Source: Clostridium aquiflavi (GTDB lineage: Bacteria > Bacillota > Clostridia > Clostridiales > Clostridiaceae). From it: a stretch of DNA of 64,000 bases. Location of the stretch: the NCBI RefSeq assembly GCF_031344075.1, contig NZ_JAVJAN010000010.1:32448-96447 (forward strand), given 5' to 3'. Made by a program: the position numbers and the translations under genes. The notes under the pieces were generated by a model. That model searched no databases, was not told where the DNA came from, and worked only from the letters and a program-made list of their open reading frames with translations. Positions 1 through 6,753 of this stretch are shown piece by piece (position 1 is the stretch's first letter; every line of letters begins with the position of its first letter).

Positions 1-97
1 TAAATTTGGATTTGAAATGATATAAAGTTATGTTGAACAGTTAACTAATAATATATTTAATAATATTTTATTAGTTACAGGCTGCTAAACAAAAACA

Positions 98-126
98 TTG
101 ACAGTAAAAATGCTGTGTGATACTAT
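98..126 (+). promoter_or_regulatory. Sigma-A promoter of the Vat-like gene leader
   Basis: A consensus -35 hexamer TTGACA (98-103) is followed after exactly 17 bp by TACTAT (121-126), with a TG one base upstream of the -10 (extended -10). No gene starts for about 350 bp downstream. The transcript would begin with a long leader containing a tiny ORF, two hairpins and a terminator before the first real coding sequence. Confidence 0.65.
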
Positions 127-164
127 TTGAAGTGATTATTTTATAAAAAAGGAGACTTGAAGAG

Positions 165-188
165 ATGATTTTAGTTGTTCTTAACTAA
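165..188 (+). CDS. Candidate 7-codon leader peptide (MILVVLN)
   Basis: A minimal ORF (Met-Ile-Leu-Val-Val-Leu-Asn) follows a good Shine-Dalgarno (AAAAAGGAG, ending at 154) at 10 nt spacing, about 35 nt downstream of the predicted transcription start. Its stop codon lies at the foot of a 9-bp hairpin (186-210). This is the layout of a translated leader of an antibiotic-inducible resistance gene, but nothing in the sequence proves it is translated. It could be chance. Confidence 0.35.
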   Translation: MILVVLN

Positions 189-259
189 ACTATTAAAATT
201 AAATAGTTTAAGATGCTTTAAAGTTCTAGTATGGAACTTTAATTAAGTGTGCATTTTAA
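186..259 (+). promoter_or_regulatory. Two overlapping leader hairpins
   Basis: Hairpin A pairs 186-194 with 202-210 (9 perfect bp). Hairpin B pairs 208-216 with 251-259 (9 bp, one G-U) and 219-226 with 234-241 (8 perfect bp). The two share bases 208-210, so the full structures compete. They lie between the short ORF at 165 and the terminator at 405. The remainder of the leader (260-404) is AT-rich and shows no ORF or strong hairpin. Confidence 0.5.
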
Positions 260-404
260 GAACAATATCTTCTATTAAACTCTTTTATAAAAAATAAAGT
301 AACTTTAAATACACATATATTATATATGCTTATTTTTGTTAAGCTAAAATATATGTTTTGTATTAAATTTAATTTAAATATAATAAAAGATTTTTAAATA
401 AATT

Positions 405-450
405 AACTCCCCCTAGATGATATTGTTTGTCTATGGGGAGTTTTAATTTT
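405..450 (+). terminator. Intrinsic terminator or attenuator before the Vat-like gene
   Basis: The arm AACTCCCC (405-412) pairs with GGGGAGTT (435-442), extended by four further pairs inside (414-417 with 430-433), then a U-rich run to 450. It ends a transcript coming from the promoter at 98 only 25 bp before the next ribosome-binding site. With no gene between, it is better explained as an attenuator than as the end of an operon. Confidence 0.7.
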
Positions 451-474
451 GTATTAAGAAAGGTGGAAAAATTT

Positions 475-579
475 ATGGGTTTAACAAGAGTTACAGAAAG
501 GGTTTATTATCTTATTAATGACAGAGAAACTGACAGATCCGTGCTTGGATATATTAAAGGAGATAAGATATATGGATAA
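475..579 (+). pseudogene. N-terminal remnant of an MBL-fold metallohydrolase
   Basis: Reading from ATG 475, behind the Shine-Dalgarno AAGGTGG (460-466), the sequence encodes 34 residues. It begins MGLTRVTERVYYLINDRETD and continues with SVLGYIKGDK, then stops at 577-579. In clostridial metallo-beta-lactamase-fold hydrolases this beginning (L-T-R-x-T-x-R-V-Y-Y, then E-T-D-R-P-V-L-G-Y-I-K-G-D) is followed by an I-D-A-G-N-type strand and the HxHxDH metal site; all of that is missing here. The reading frame breaks where the Vat-like gene begins, so the rest of the gene has been replaced or deleted. The family assignment rests on my memory of these N-termini, not on a search. Confidence 0.55.
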
Positions 580-1210
580 ATTTGGACCAAATCCAAATAG
601 TATTTACCCTAATGAAAATATAAAGAGCATTTGCTATATAAAAAATGTTATTAAAAATCCTAATATTCAGGTTGGGGATTACACTTATTATGATGATATA
701 AATGGAGCAGAAAAGTTCGAAGAACATGTTACTCATCATTATGAATTTATAGGTGATAAACTTATTATAGGAAAATTTTGTGCTATTGCAAAAGGCATAG
801 AATTTGTAATGAATGGTGCAAATCATAGAATGAATTCTGTAACAACTTATCCTTTTAATATTATGGGGAATGGATGGGAAAGAACTATACCTACCCTTGA
901 AGATTTACCTCTAAAAGGTGATACTGTGGTTGGTAATGATGTATGGATTGGACAGAATGTTACAGTAATGCCTGGCGTGCATATCGGAGATGGCTCAGTT
1001 ATTGCTGCTAATTCTGTGGTAACAAAAGATGTTCCTCCGTATCATATTGCTGGGGGGAACCCTTGTAGAATTATAAGAAAGAGGTTTGATGATGAATTAA
1101 TAAAATACTTATTAAGTTTAAAATGGTGGGATTGGACTGAAGAAAAGATTTTTAAAAATCTTGAAGTGATTTGCAGCTCAGATTTAGATGAAATTAAGTA
1201 TATAAAATAA
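572..1210 (+). CDS. Vat-like xenobiotic O-acetyltransferase (left-handed beta-helix)
   Basis: Predicted acetyl-CoA-dependent acetyltransferase of the hexapeptide-repeat XAT class, which inactivates streptogramin A (Vat) or chloramphenicol (CatB-type). The 212-residue product matches Vat length. It opens GPNPNSIYP, close to the typical Vat N-terminus, and carries the NGANHRMNS stretch whose His (about residue 85) matches the catalytic His of Vat enzymes. The repeats VVGNDVWIGQNVTV and GDGSVIAANSVVTKDVPPY are followed by the usual C-terminal helices. A longer frame opens at 518, but its first 18 residues are only the alternate frame of the MBL remnant. ATG 572 has AGGAG 9 nt upstream and fits the family start. 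It overlaps the stop of the remnant (577-579), so translation may be coupled. Substrate is not decidable from sequence. Confidence 0.85.
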   Translation: MDKFGPNPNSIYPNENIKSICYIKNVIKNPNIQVGDYTYYDDINGAEKFEEHVTHHYEFIGDKLIIGKFCAIAKGIEFVMNGANHRMNSVTTYPFNIMGNGWERTIPTLEDLPLKGDTVVGNDVWIGQNVTVMPGVHIGDGSVIAANSVVTKDVPPYHIAGGNPCRIIRKRFDDELIKYLLSLKWWDWTEEKIFKNLEVICSSDLDEIKYIK

Positions 1211-1511
1211 CTTTTTAAAGTGTGTGTAATTTTTCATAGGAGAAATTGGGGAGTCCATATGGTTTCTGTTATTAACTCTTACTATTGAGATAAAAGAAAA
1301 TCATGGTGGAAGATGTAGAGAATTTATTTGCCAAATCCATGATAAAAACTACAAATGTGAGGTAATGATAAAAAAGATTATATACTTACAGCAAAAAAGA
1401 AAATGATTAATTTAATGAGCCATAGATTAGTTTTATATAGTTTATGGCTTAAAGATTAAATTGATAAGATGTAATAACTACAGAACAAATAAATTAAAAG
1501 GGGGGATGCAT
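1211..1511. other. Non-coding, probably decayed stretch
   Basis: No supported gene. One plus-strand frame stays open for 56 codons (1236-1403, stop at 1404) without a start codon and without a family I recognise. A 12-bp imperfect hairpin (1418-1429 with 1438-1449) is nearly the same sequence as the terminator behind the Rid-family gene at 2635, but lacks a U-run. Confidence 0.4.
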
Positions 1512-1565
1512 ATGTTAATAAATTTAATCAGATTTATTGAATTAAGCTCCGAGCAAAGACTGTAA
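1512..1565 (+). CDS. Very short ORF with a strong ribosome-binding site
   Basis: ATG 1512 follows AAAAGGGGGG at good spacing and encodes 17 residues ending SSEQRL. It may be the start of a deleted gene or a leader peptide for the regulator at 1674; no similarity is recognised. Between its stop and 1673 I see nothing else. Confidence 0.2.
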   Translation: MLINLIRFIELSSEQRL

Positions 1566-1673
1566 TATAAATCAAAACATGACTTGCCAGGGGTTTTATA
1601 TAAAAATTTAAATAAGTGTTTTGTGCAGTTTTTGCTTAATTATTTACCCCAAAAGTAAATAGGAGTAGATAAA

Positions 1674-1946
1674 ATGAAATATAAAAAAGCACAAGATGTA
1701 TTACCTAAAGATATTCTTGAATTAATTCAAGAATACATGGATGGTGGTTATTTATATATACCAAGAAAATTTAAAAATAAGAGGTCTTGGGGTGAATCAA
1801 GTGGTTCAAAGCTTGAGATAAGAGAAAGAAATATAGAGATATATAATAAATATAAAGACGGTATGTCAGTTAAAGAACTTGCTGAAGAATATTATCTATC
1901 TCAAAGTAGTATAAGAAGAATAATATGCCAACATAATACATATTAA
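1674..1946 (+). CDS. Small CD3324-type/Mor-like HTH protein
   Basis: A 90-residue basic protein resembling the small clostridial CD3324 family. The N-terminal half has the pattern VLPKDILELIQEYMDGGYLY then IPRK, and the C-terminal half carries a helix-turn-helix (KDGMSVKELAEEYYLSQSSI, then RRII) like that of the Mor transcription activator family. A role as DNA-binding regulator is inference; the target is unknown. It stands alone between decayed DNA and its own strong terminator. Shine-Dalgarno AGGAG lies just upstream of the ATG. Confidence 0.7.
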   Translation: MKYKKAQDVLPKDILELIQEYMDGGYLYIPRKFKNKRSWGESSGSKLEIRERNIEIYNKYKDGMSVKELAEEYYLSQSSIRRIICQHNTY

Positions 1947-1984
1947 AGTGGATACTTAGTCTGAGGCTAAGTATCCACTTTTTT
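1945..1984 (+). terminator. Terminator of the Mor-like gene
   Basis: A perfect 15-bp stem (1945-1959 with 1967-1981), 7-nt loop, followed by T-rich sequence. The stem begins within the stop codon. Confidence 0.85.
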
Positions 1985-2215
1985 ATATAAAGAGAGTTGC
2001 AATTTTCATTTGTGCTCAAAATCTTTACAGAGGTATTCTCAAACGTGCAATAAGCAAAGAGTGTATGATAAAATTAGATTAAATTATAAAACATAATATG
2101 AAAAAACTTAAGCTGATTTTTTATAAAATAATTTTAATAAAAGTAGATGGTATTTAAAGATAACAATTTTGATTCTAAAAATTGCTATAAAATTAATAAA
2201 GTGAGGTATAAGTAA

Positions 2216-2623
2216 ATGATAAGTAAACAGAAGATTGAAAAAATTAAAAGAGTAAACCCTTCAGCTATTCCGCCTCCTGTGGGAAAATATAGTCATATAA
2301 CAAAGATACCAAAGGATGCTGAGATTTTTGTGACTTCAGGCCAAGTAGGTGTGGGTATAGATAACAATATTCCTGAATCAATTAATGATCAAGTGAAAAA
2401 TACGTTTAAAAATATTGCTAATTTATTAGCATCTCAACAATTATCCGCTGATAATGTAATTAAAGTTAATATTTGGGCAACTGAAGAAATTGATTGGAAT
2501 TACTTATATGGTAAGTGGGATTCATTGTTTGGTACAGAATATCCTTCAATGACTATTGCATATATAAGTGCATTAGGGTTGCCTGAATTAAAAATAGAAA
2601 TAGAATTATGGGCTGCAAAATAA
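2216..2623 (+). CDS. Rid-family (YjgF/YER057c) protein lacking the deaminase Arg
   Basis: A 135-residue single-domain Rid-fold protein, a trimeric chorismate-mutase-like fold. Canonical RidA hydrolyses reactive enamine/imine intermediates such as 2-aminoacrylate. Visible are the N-terminal VGKYSHITKI and TSGQVGVG strands, the central helix NTFKNIANLLASQQLSADNV, and the C-terminal PSMTIAYISALGLPELKIEI strands. Canonical RidA has an arginine in the last segment (P-x-R-x-x); here methionine stands there (PSMTI). Imine deaminase activity is therefore doubtful and it may belong to one of the divergent Rid subfamilies. Start ATG 2216 has GTGAGGT 8 nt upstream. Monocistronic, ended by the hairpin at 2635. 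Confidence 0.8.
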   Translation: MISKQKIEKIKRVNPSAIPPPVGKYSHITKIPKDAEIFVTSGQVGVGIDNNIPESINDQVKNTFKNIANLLASQQLSADNVIKVNIWATEEIDWNYLYGKWDSLFGTEYPSMTIAYISALGLPELKIEIELWAAK

Positions 2624-2634
2624 TCAGTTTAATA

Positions 2635-2672
2635 AGCCATAAACTAGTTTTATATAGTTTATGGCTCATTTT
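2635..2672 (+). terminator. Terminator of the Rid-family gene
   Basis: A perfect 12-bp stem (2635-2646 with 2655-2666), 8-nt loop, then CATTTTTATTT. Nearly the same hairpin occurs at 1418-1449. Confidence 0.8.
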
Positions 2673-2807
2673 TATTTAGTAAAAGTTATTAAGGTTGTAT
2701 CATAAAAAATACTAGGATAAGATATAAGAATATAATGCAAATAAGGGAAGGGAAAAATTAAAAATGGATGAAAATTTATTAGTTAATAATAAAATATATA
2801 CTTAATA

Positions 2808-3071
2808 ATGAATGAGAAAACTAAGAAGGTGATTTTAGGCTTTACACCAAATAATATTTCATCTTATGAAAAAACTTTGGTAAATGAAGAGGATACTACT
2901 CTTTTTATTAAGATTGGAAAAGATAATCCATTTAAAACAGAAGATTTAATGTTCCCTGTATTGTCTCATGCATAATGATAAATAAAGGGATGGGACATCG
3001 GAGAAAACTATGGATTTTACATTGGAAATCTGGACAAGGTATTGTTGAGGATTAATTTATATTTAGAATAA
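2808..3071 (+). pseudogene. Broken ORF of unknown family
   Basis: One frame opens at ATG 2808 and runs 55 codons (ending FPVLSHA). It then meets three consecutive in-frame stops (2973-2981) and stays open again for about 29 codons of protein-like sequence (GWDIGENYGFYIGNLDKVLL) to 3069. A 13-codon ORF at 2764 in another frame may be part of the same wreck. The pattern suggests a gene inactivated by point mutation or a small indel. I do not recognise the family. Confidence 0.3.
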
Positions 3072-3190
3072 GAAATTATGAACCGTACCACAAGTAATGA
3101 AGTTATAAGTAATATATATTCAAATATTAAATTACTATGCTATAATTATTAGAATTTACTAATACTAAATTTTAGATTGGAGATTAACAT

Positions 3191-3499
3191 ATGATGAATA
3201 CAGATGTGTTTATTAATATAATGAGTAATTATAGGAATATAGCTTTAATGATAAGTATTTTTGCTAGTGTAATTATAGCAGTATTAGGAGTAATTCCTTC
3301 TATATTTGTTACTGGTGCTAATATTATTTTCTTTGGTCCTATAAAAGGTTTTTTTATATCATTATTAGGAGAGACTATAGGTGCAGCTATATCGTTTTGG
3401 TCATATAGAAAAGGTTTTAAGAAAAAGGTAGAAAACTTTTCAGTTAATAATAGATACTTAAAAAAATTAGTGAAGAGTCAAGGCAAAGAAAGCACTTAA
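3191..3499 (+). pseudogene. TVP38/TMEM64 (VTT) membrane protein, C-terminally truncated
   Basis: The 102 residues match the N-terminal third of the VTT/DedA-like family. There is one hydrophobic segment, then VTGANIIFFGPIKGFFISLLGETIGAAI and the YRKGF turn before a basic KKLVKSQGKE loop. Normal members run to roughly 200 residues and continue into the second half of the VTT domain, which is absent. Only about 40 bp separate the stop from a terminator, so the 3' part was probably deleted rather than frameshifted. Shine-Dalgarno GGAG at 3179-3182. Function, if any, is unlikely to be that of the full protein. Confidence 0.55.
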
Positions 3500-3541
3500 C
3501 TAGTATTTTTTAATAAGATTATTACCTTTATATATGTTAAT

Positions 3542-3592
3542 AAATGCTTTTATAATTAATGAAATATTTTGTTATGAAAGCATTTTATTTTT
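3542..3592 (+). terminator. Terminator after the VTT fragment
   Basis: A 14-bp stem (3542-3555 with 3572-3585, one G-U) followed by TATTTTTG. Confidence 0.75.
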
Positions 3593-3654
3593 GAATTTTT
3601 TAGTGATATACTAAATTAGTTATTATAAAGAATCAGCAAGGATGAAGTATAAAC

Positions 3655-4578
3655 ATGGAAAATAAAAATTATTTGTACGATAATTATTTAAATATGGCTA
3701 GAAATTTAAAAAGTGAGAGAAACTTATTAAAAGCTTTAAAATTTTATAAAAAAGCATATGCATTAAATGTAGGTAAAACGGATATAGAATTTTTACTTGA
3801 TATGGCATTATTATATGATGAAATTGGTTTGAGAAAAGAAGCAGAAGAAAAATATTTAGAAATAATTAATTTAGATGAAGATGAACCCAGAGCTTATTAT
3901 GGTTTAGGAACTATATATGATGAATTAGGCGATTTGTCAAAAGCAAAAGAGTATTACAAAATATCAATACAAAAAGATTCAAGTTATGATAAAGCATATT
4001 TCTTTTTAGCCAATATATATGATGAATTAGGTGATAAAAAAAAGGCAATTTTAAATTATAAAAAAACTATTGAATTAAATAACAATGATTTATGGGGATA
4101 TGCGAACTTAGCTTGCATTTTTGAAGAATTAGATAGAAATGAAGAAGCGTTAAAATATATAAATAGGGCTCTAGAAATAAATCCTAAACATTATAGAATA
4201 TTGTTTAACAAAGCTGTAATATCAAATAAATTACATAAGAAACAAGAAGCTATAGATTATTATAAAAAGTCTATAAAAGCAAATCCTACATATACATATA
4301 GTTTTTTAAATTTAGCTGTTATATATAGGGAAGATAATGATTTTACAACTGCAATAAATGTAATAAATAAAGGAATAGAAATAAATCCAGAAGAAGGATT
4401 CTTATATTACAATAGAGCTTGCTTCTATGTTAATACAAAGGAATTATTAAAGGCTTTAAAAGATGTAGAAAAGTGTATAGAGCTAAATGATTTATTCTTA
4501 GATTATATGAAAAAAGATAAAGAACTTGATCCTATAAGAGATTTAAAGGAATACAAAGAATTTATAAACAACATTTAA
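3655..4578 (+). CDS. Tetratricopeptide-repeat protein
   Basis: A 307-residue soluble protein made almost wholly of TPR units, about eight 34-residue repeats. Typical signatures are YYGLGTIYDELGDLSKAKEY, then KDSSYDKAYFFLANIYDELG, and YINRALEINPKHYRI. No signal peptide or membrane segment, so it is a cytoplasmic scaffold for protein-protein contacts; partner unknown. It stands alone, with no terminator seen downstream before a degenerate palindromic repeat. The C-terminal end (DPIRDLKEYKEFI) is the standard ending of clostridial TPR proteins, so the gene looks complete. Confidence 0.85.
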   Translation: MENKNYLYDNYLNMARNLKSERNLLKALKFYKKAYALNVGKTDIEFLLDMALLYDEIGLRKEAEEKYLEIINLDEDEPRAYYGLGTIYDELGDLSKAKEYYKISIQKDSSYDKAYFFLANIYDELGDKKKAILNYKKTIELNNNDLWGYANLACIFEELDRNEEALKYINRALEINPKHYRILFNKAVISNKLHKKQEAIDYYKKSIKANPTYTYSFLNLAVIYREDNDFTTAINVINKGIEINPEEGFLYYNRACFYVNTKELLKALKDVEKCIELNDLFLDYMKKDKELDPIRDLKEYKEFINNI

Positions 4579-4617
4579 TAGAATAATATGGTATTATTTT
4601 ATATAGTGATGCAAAAA

Positions 4618-4746
4618 TTATGTGTTTTAAATATGTGTTCATATATGTAATAGGTAAAGTGGCATTGTAATTTTTAGTTTTCTTAAGTTCAATTACTCTC
4701 GTCAGCTTTGCTTATACATATATGAATACTTTGCTAAAATAAATAT
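4618..4746 (+). repeat. Degenerate copy of the MITE-like palindromic repeat
   Basis: About 129 bp with ends related to the element at 17740 (inner motif AATAGGTAAAGTGGCATTG on the left, CTTTGCTTATACATATATGA on the right). The extreme termini have diverged and no target duplication is visible. It fills the gap between the TPR gene and the flavin reductase-like gene. Confidence 0.6.
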
Positions 4747-4770
4747 TAAAGAAAGTGGGGGCGAAGGCTT

Positions 4771-5274
4771 ATGAAGGAAACTTTTACAGAAGGTTTAGAG
4801 ATTTCAATGGATAATCTTTATAAAACAGGAGCATTTTTAACATGTGGAGACGAAAATAAAGCTAATACTATGACAATTAGCTGGGGAAGTGTAGGTTATA
4901 TTTGGAGACGACCTATATTTATGGCACTAGTTAGAGAAACAAGATATACTAAAGAATTTTTAGATTCTGGTGATAACTATACAGTTAGTATACCATTTGA
5001 AGGAAGTATGAAATCAGCACTTACTATATGCGGAACAAAATCAGGTAGAGAGATAGACAAAGAAAAAGAAGCTAATATAAAATTTATACCTAGCAAAAGT
5101 GTAAGTAGTCCTATAGTTCATGGATGTAATAAATATTATGAGTGCAAAATAATGTTTAAACAAGAGATGGATTTAGATAATATTGATCCTGAAATAAAAA
5201 ATAAATTCTATGGCGAAGGTGAATCAAAGCATGTCTTATATTTTGCTGAAATATTAGAAAGCTATACTAAATAA
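4771..5274 (+). CDS. Flavin reductase-like (FMN-binding split barrel) protein
   Basis: 167 residues of the flavin reductase-like domain family: NTMTISWGSVGYIWRRPIF, then VRETRYTKEFLDSGDNYTVS and TICGTKSGREIDK. These are the FMN-binding loops of clostridial members used as NAD(P)H:flavin oxidoreductases or as FMN-binding redox proteins. Full length for the family. Start ATG 4771 follows a G-rich Shine-Dalgarno (GTGGGGGCGAAGG). Monocistronic; it converges with the lipoprotein gene on the other strand, sharing a bidirectional terminator. Electron acceptor cannot be deduced. Confidence 0.8.
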   Translation: MKETFTEGLEISMDNLYKTGAFLTCGDENKANTMTISWGSVGYIWRRPIFMALVRETRYTKEFLDSGDNYTVSIPFEGSMKSALTICGTKSGREIDKEKEANIKFIPSKSVSSPIVHGCNKYYECKIMFKQEMDLDNIDPEIKNKFYGEGESKHVLYFAEILESYTK

Positions 5275-5333
5275 TAAGTATTTATCTATGTTTTAAATAT
5301 GTTATTAAACAGAGTCTTTTATTTTCACAATAA

Positions 5334-5376
5334 AAAGCTATTACTTAACTGGGTTGTCCAATTAAGTAATAGCTTT
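5334..5376. terminator. Bidirectional terminator
   Basis: A perfect 15-bp stem (5334-5348 with 5362-5376) between convergent genes, with T-rich sequence on both sides (ATTGTTATTTT downstream on plus; the minus-strand side is also U-rich). Confidence 0.85.
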
Positions 5377-5392
5377 ATTGTTATTTTAATGA

Positions 5393-6043
5393 TTATTTTC
5401 TATAATTAATTTGTGATAAATTAGGTGTATGTTCAAATTCGATTGGTTCGTTCTTATATAAGAATTTTACTCCATCAATCCACTCACCTTTATATTTTAC
5501 TTGAAGAAAAGTTTCTAATAAACTATTTTCAGATATTTCTCCACCGGTAGAACCTTGTAATTTATTAGCTGCCCAATTAGGTTTCTTTAAATCAGCATTG
5601 CTAGTTACACCTTTATTAACTGCACTTTCATCTAAGTTTATAGTAGCAATTTTTTTGCCATCTACAGTATCAATAGATTTTACTTCTATTGGTAAGTTAT
5701 CAAATGTTTTTTCAGAAAGAGCCTTTGATAACTTCTTTAATTTATCTTCTAAACTTAAATCTTTGTTTAGCTCAATAGTTGAAATTTCTTTTATTTCCAT
5801 ATTATCTGCATCTTCAGTATATATAGAGAATGCCTCAGTTTCTTTTTTATTATTCTTATCATTTTTATCATCTTTAGAAGTATCAGTAGGATTGTCCTTT
5901 TTGATATCATTCTCATTATCTGTCTTTGGATTCTCTACTACAGTATTGTCTTCTGGTTTTGTATTAGTGGCTGAATTTGAAGAACAACCTACTAAAGCTA
6001 TACTTAACATTAGAACTGTAGCTAAAATCAATTTTTTTACCAT
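5393..6043 (-). CDS. GerMN-domain lipoprotein
   Basis: 216 residues: a lipoprotein signal peptide ending in LVGCSS (lipobox, lipidated Cys about residue 20) and a charged Asp/Lys/Asn-rich linker (about residues 25-65). The C-terminal domain resembles the GerMN/sporulation domain (strand pattern IATINLDESAVNKGV, NSLLETFLQVKYKGEWIDGV). GerM in Bacillus is an envelope lipoprotein of sporulation and germination; here a membrane-anchored cell-wall role is inferred. It is the only minus-strand gene in the window, divergent from fabT. Shine-Dalgarno GGAGGAAAG just upstream of the ATG. Confidence 0.7.
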   Translation of the reverse strand: MVKKLILATVLMLSIALVGCSSNSATNTKPEDNTVVENPKTDNENDIKKDNPTDTSKDDKNDKNNKKETEAFSIYTEDADNMEIKEISTIELNKDLSLEDKLKKLSKALSEKTFDNLPIEVKSIDTVDGKKIATINLDESAVNKGVTSNADLKKPNWAANKLQGSTGGEISENSLLETFLQVKYKGEWIDGVKFLYKNEPIEFEHTPNLSQINYRK

Positions 6044-6180
6044 TATTCTTTCCTCCCTATTTAAAAAAATAAGTAATACTTTAAAATATCATAACAATTA
6101 TAGCATATGTATTCAATAATTAAAAGTTTGGGGATATGAAGAAAATAATGGTAAATAACGAAAATATATTTTCAAAATAA

Positions 6181-6223
6181 TTGACAATTTATTTTGAATG
6201 TAGTATATTTTGATTATCAAAAT
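6181..6223 (+). promoter_or_regulatory. fabT/fab operon promoter with FabT-type operator
   Basis: TTGACA (6181-6186), 17-bp spacer and TATATT (6204-6209) form the promoter. A perfect 17-bp palindrome ATTTTGATTATCAAAAT (6207-6223) overlaps the -10 and start region. It matches the streptococcal FabT box (TTTGA-n-TCAAA core), and the first gene encodes a FabT-type MarR protein, so autorepression of the whole operon is likely. Confidence 0.8.
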
Positions 6224-6289
6224 GTTTGATTGCAGAAATTAAATTACTAAGTCAAATATTTAATGTTTTATCTGGAGGAAAATAAATAG

Positions 6290-6739
6290 ATGAATCAATC
6301 AAAAAAGATAGTCAATCAGATATTAGTAGAATTATTTAATGATATTTTACAAATAGAAGAACAAACAATAAAAGAAGGAGTAATTTCAGATCTTTCAATT
6401 ACTGAAATTCATACTATTGAAGCAATTGGAATGTATAAAAAAAGAACTATGTCTGAAGTAGCTCAAGATTTAAAAATAACAGTTGGAACATTAACAACTG
6501 CAATCAATAAACTTATTAAAAAAGGTTATGTAGAAAGAAGCAGAATAGAAGAAGATAGAAGAGTTGTTTTAATTGCTTTAACTAAAAAAGGAAAACTAGC
6601 TTATAGATTACATGAAAAATTTCATAATGATATGGTTAGTAACTCAATAGAAAGCTTAACACAACAAGAAGAAGCAATGCTAATTTCAGCATTAAATAAG
6701 ATAAATGAGTTTTTAAGAGAAAAATATAAATTGAAATAA
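6290..6739 (+). CDS. fabT: MarR-family fatty-acid synthesis repressor FabT
   Basis: 149-residue winged-helix MarR protein: KKRTMSEVAQDLKITVGTLT (recognition helix region), KKGYVERSRIEEDRRVVLIA (wing). It is the first gene of the fab-acc cluster, 14 bp before fabH, and has a FabT-box palindrome in its promoter. In Lactobacillales FabT represses fab genes with acyl-ACP as corepressor; the same is inferred here. Shine-Dalgarno GGAGG lies 11 nt before the ATG, a slightly long spacing that may hold expression of the repressor low. Confidence 0.85.
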   Translation: MNQSKKIVNQILVELFNDILQIEEQTIKEGVISDLSITEIHTIEAIGMYKKRTMSEVAQDLKITVGTLTTAINKLIKKGYVERSRIEEDRRVVLIALTKKGKLAYRLHEKFHNDMVSNSIESLTQQEEAMLISALNKINEFLREKYKLK

Positions 6740-6753
6740 TTAAGGAGAAAAGT

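Noticed and set aside
518..571. N-terminal extension of the Vat-like protein starting at ATG 518
   Set aside because: The 18 codons are the alternate frame of the MBL-fold remnant, have no proper ribosome-binding site, and the family start matches ATG 572 with AGGAG upstream.
5281..5320. Possible further copy of the MITE-like element after the flavin reductase-like gene
   Set aside because: Only about 15 bases (CTATGTTTTAAATATG) resemble one terminus; no second arm and no flanking repeat.
5598..6119. 173-codon plus-strand ORF opposite the GerMN lipoprotein
   Set aside because: It is the antisense shadow of a gene with a clear signal peptide and lipobox; no ribosome-binding site, and low-complexity Ser/Phe/Leu composition.
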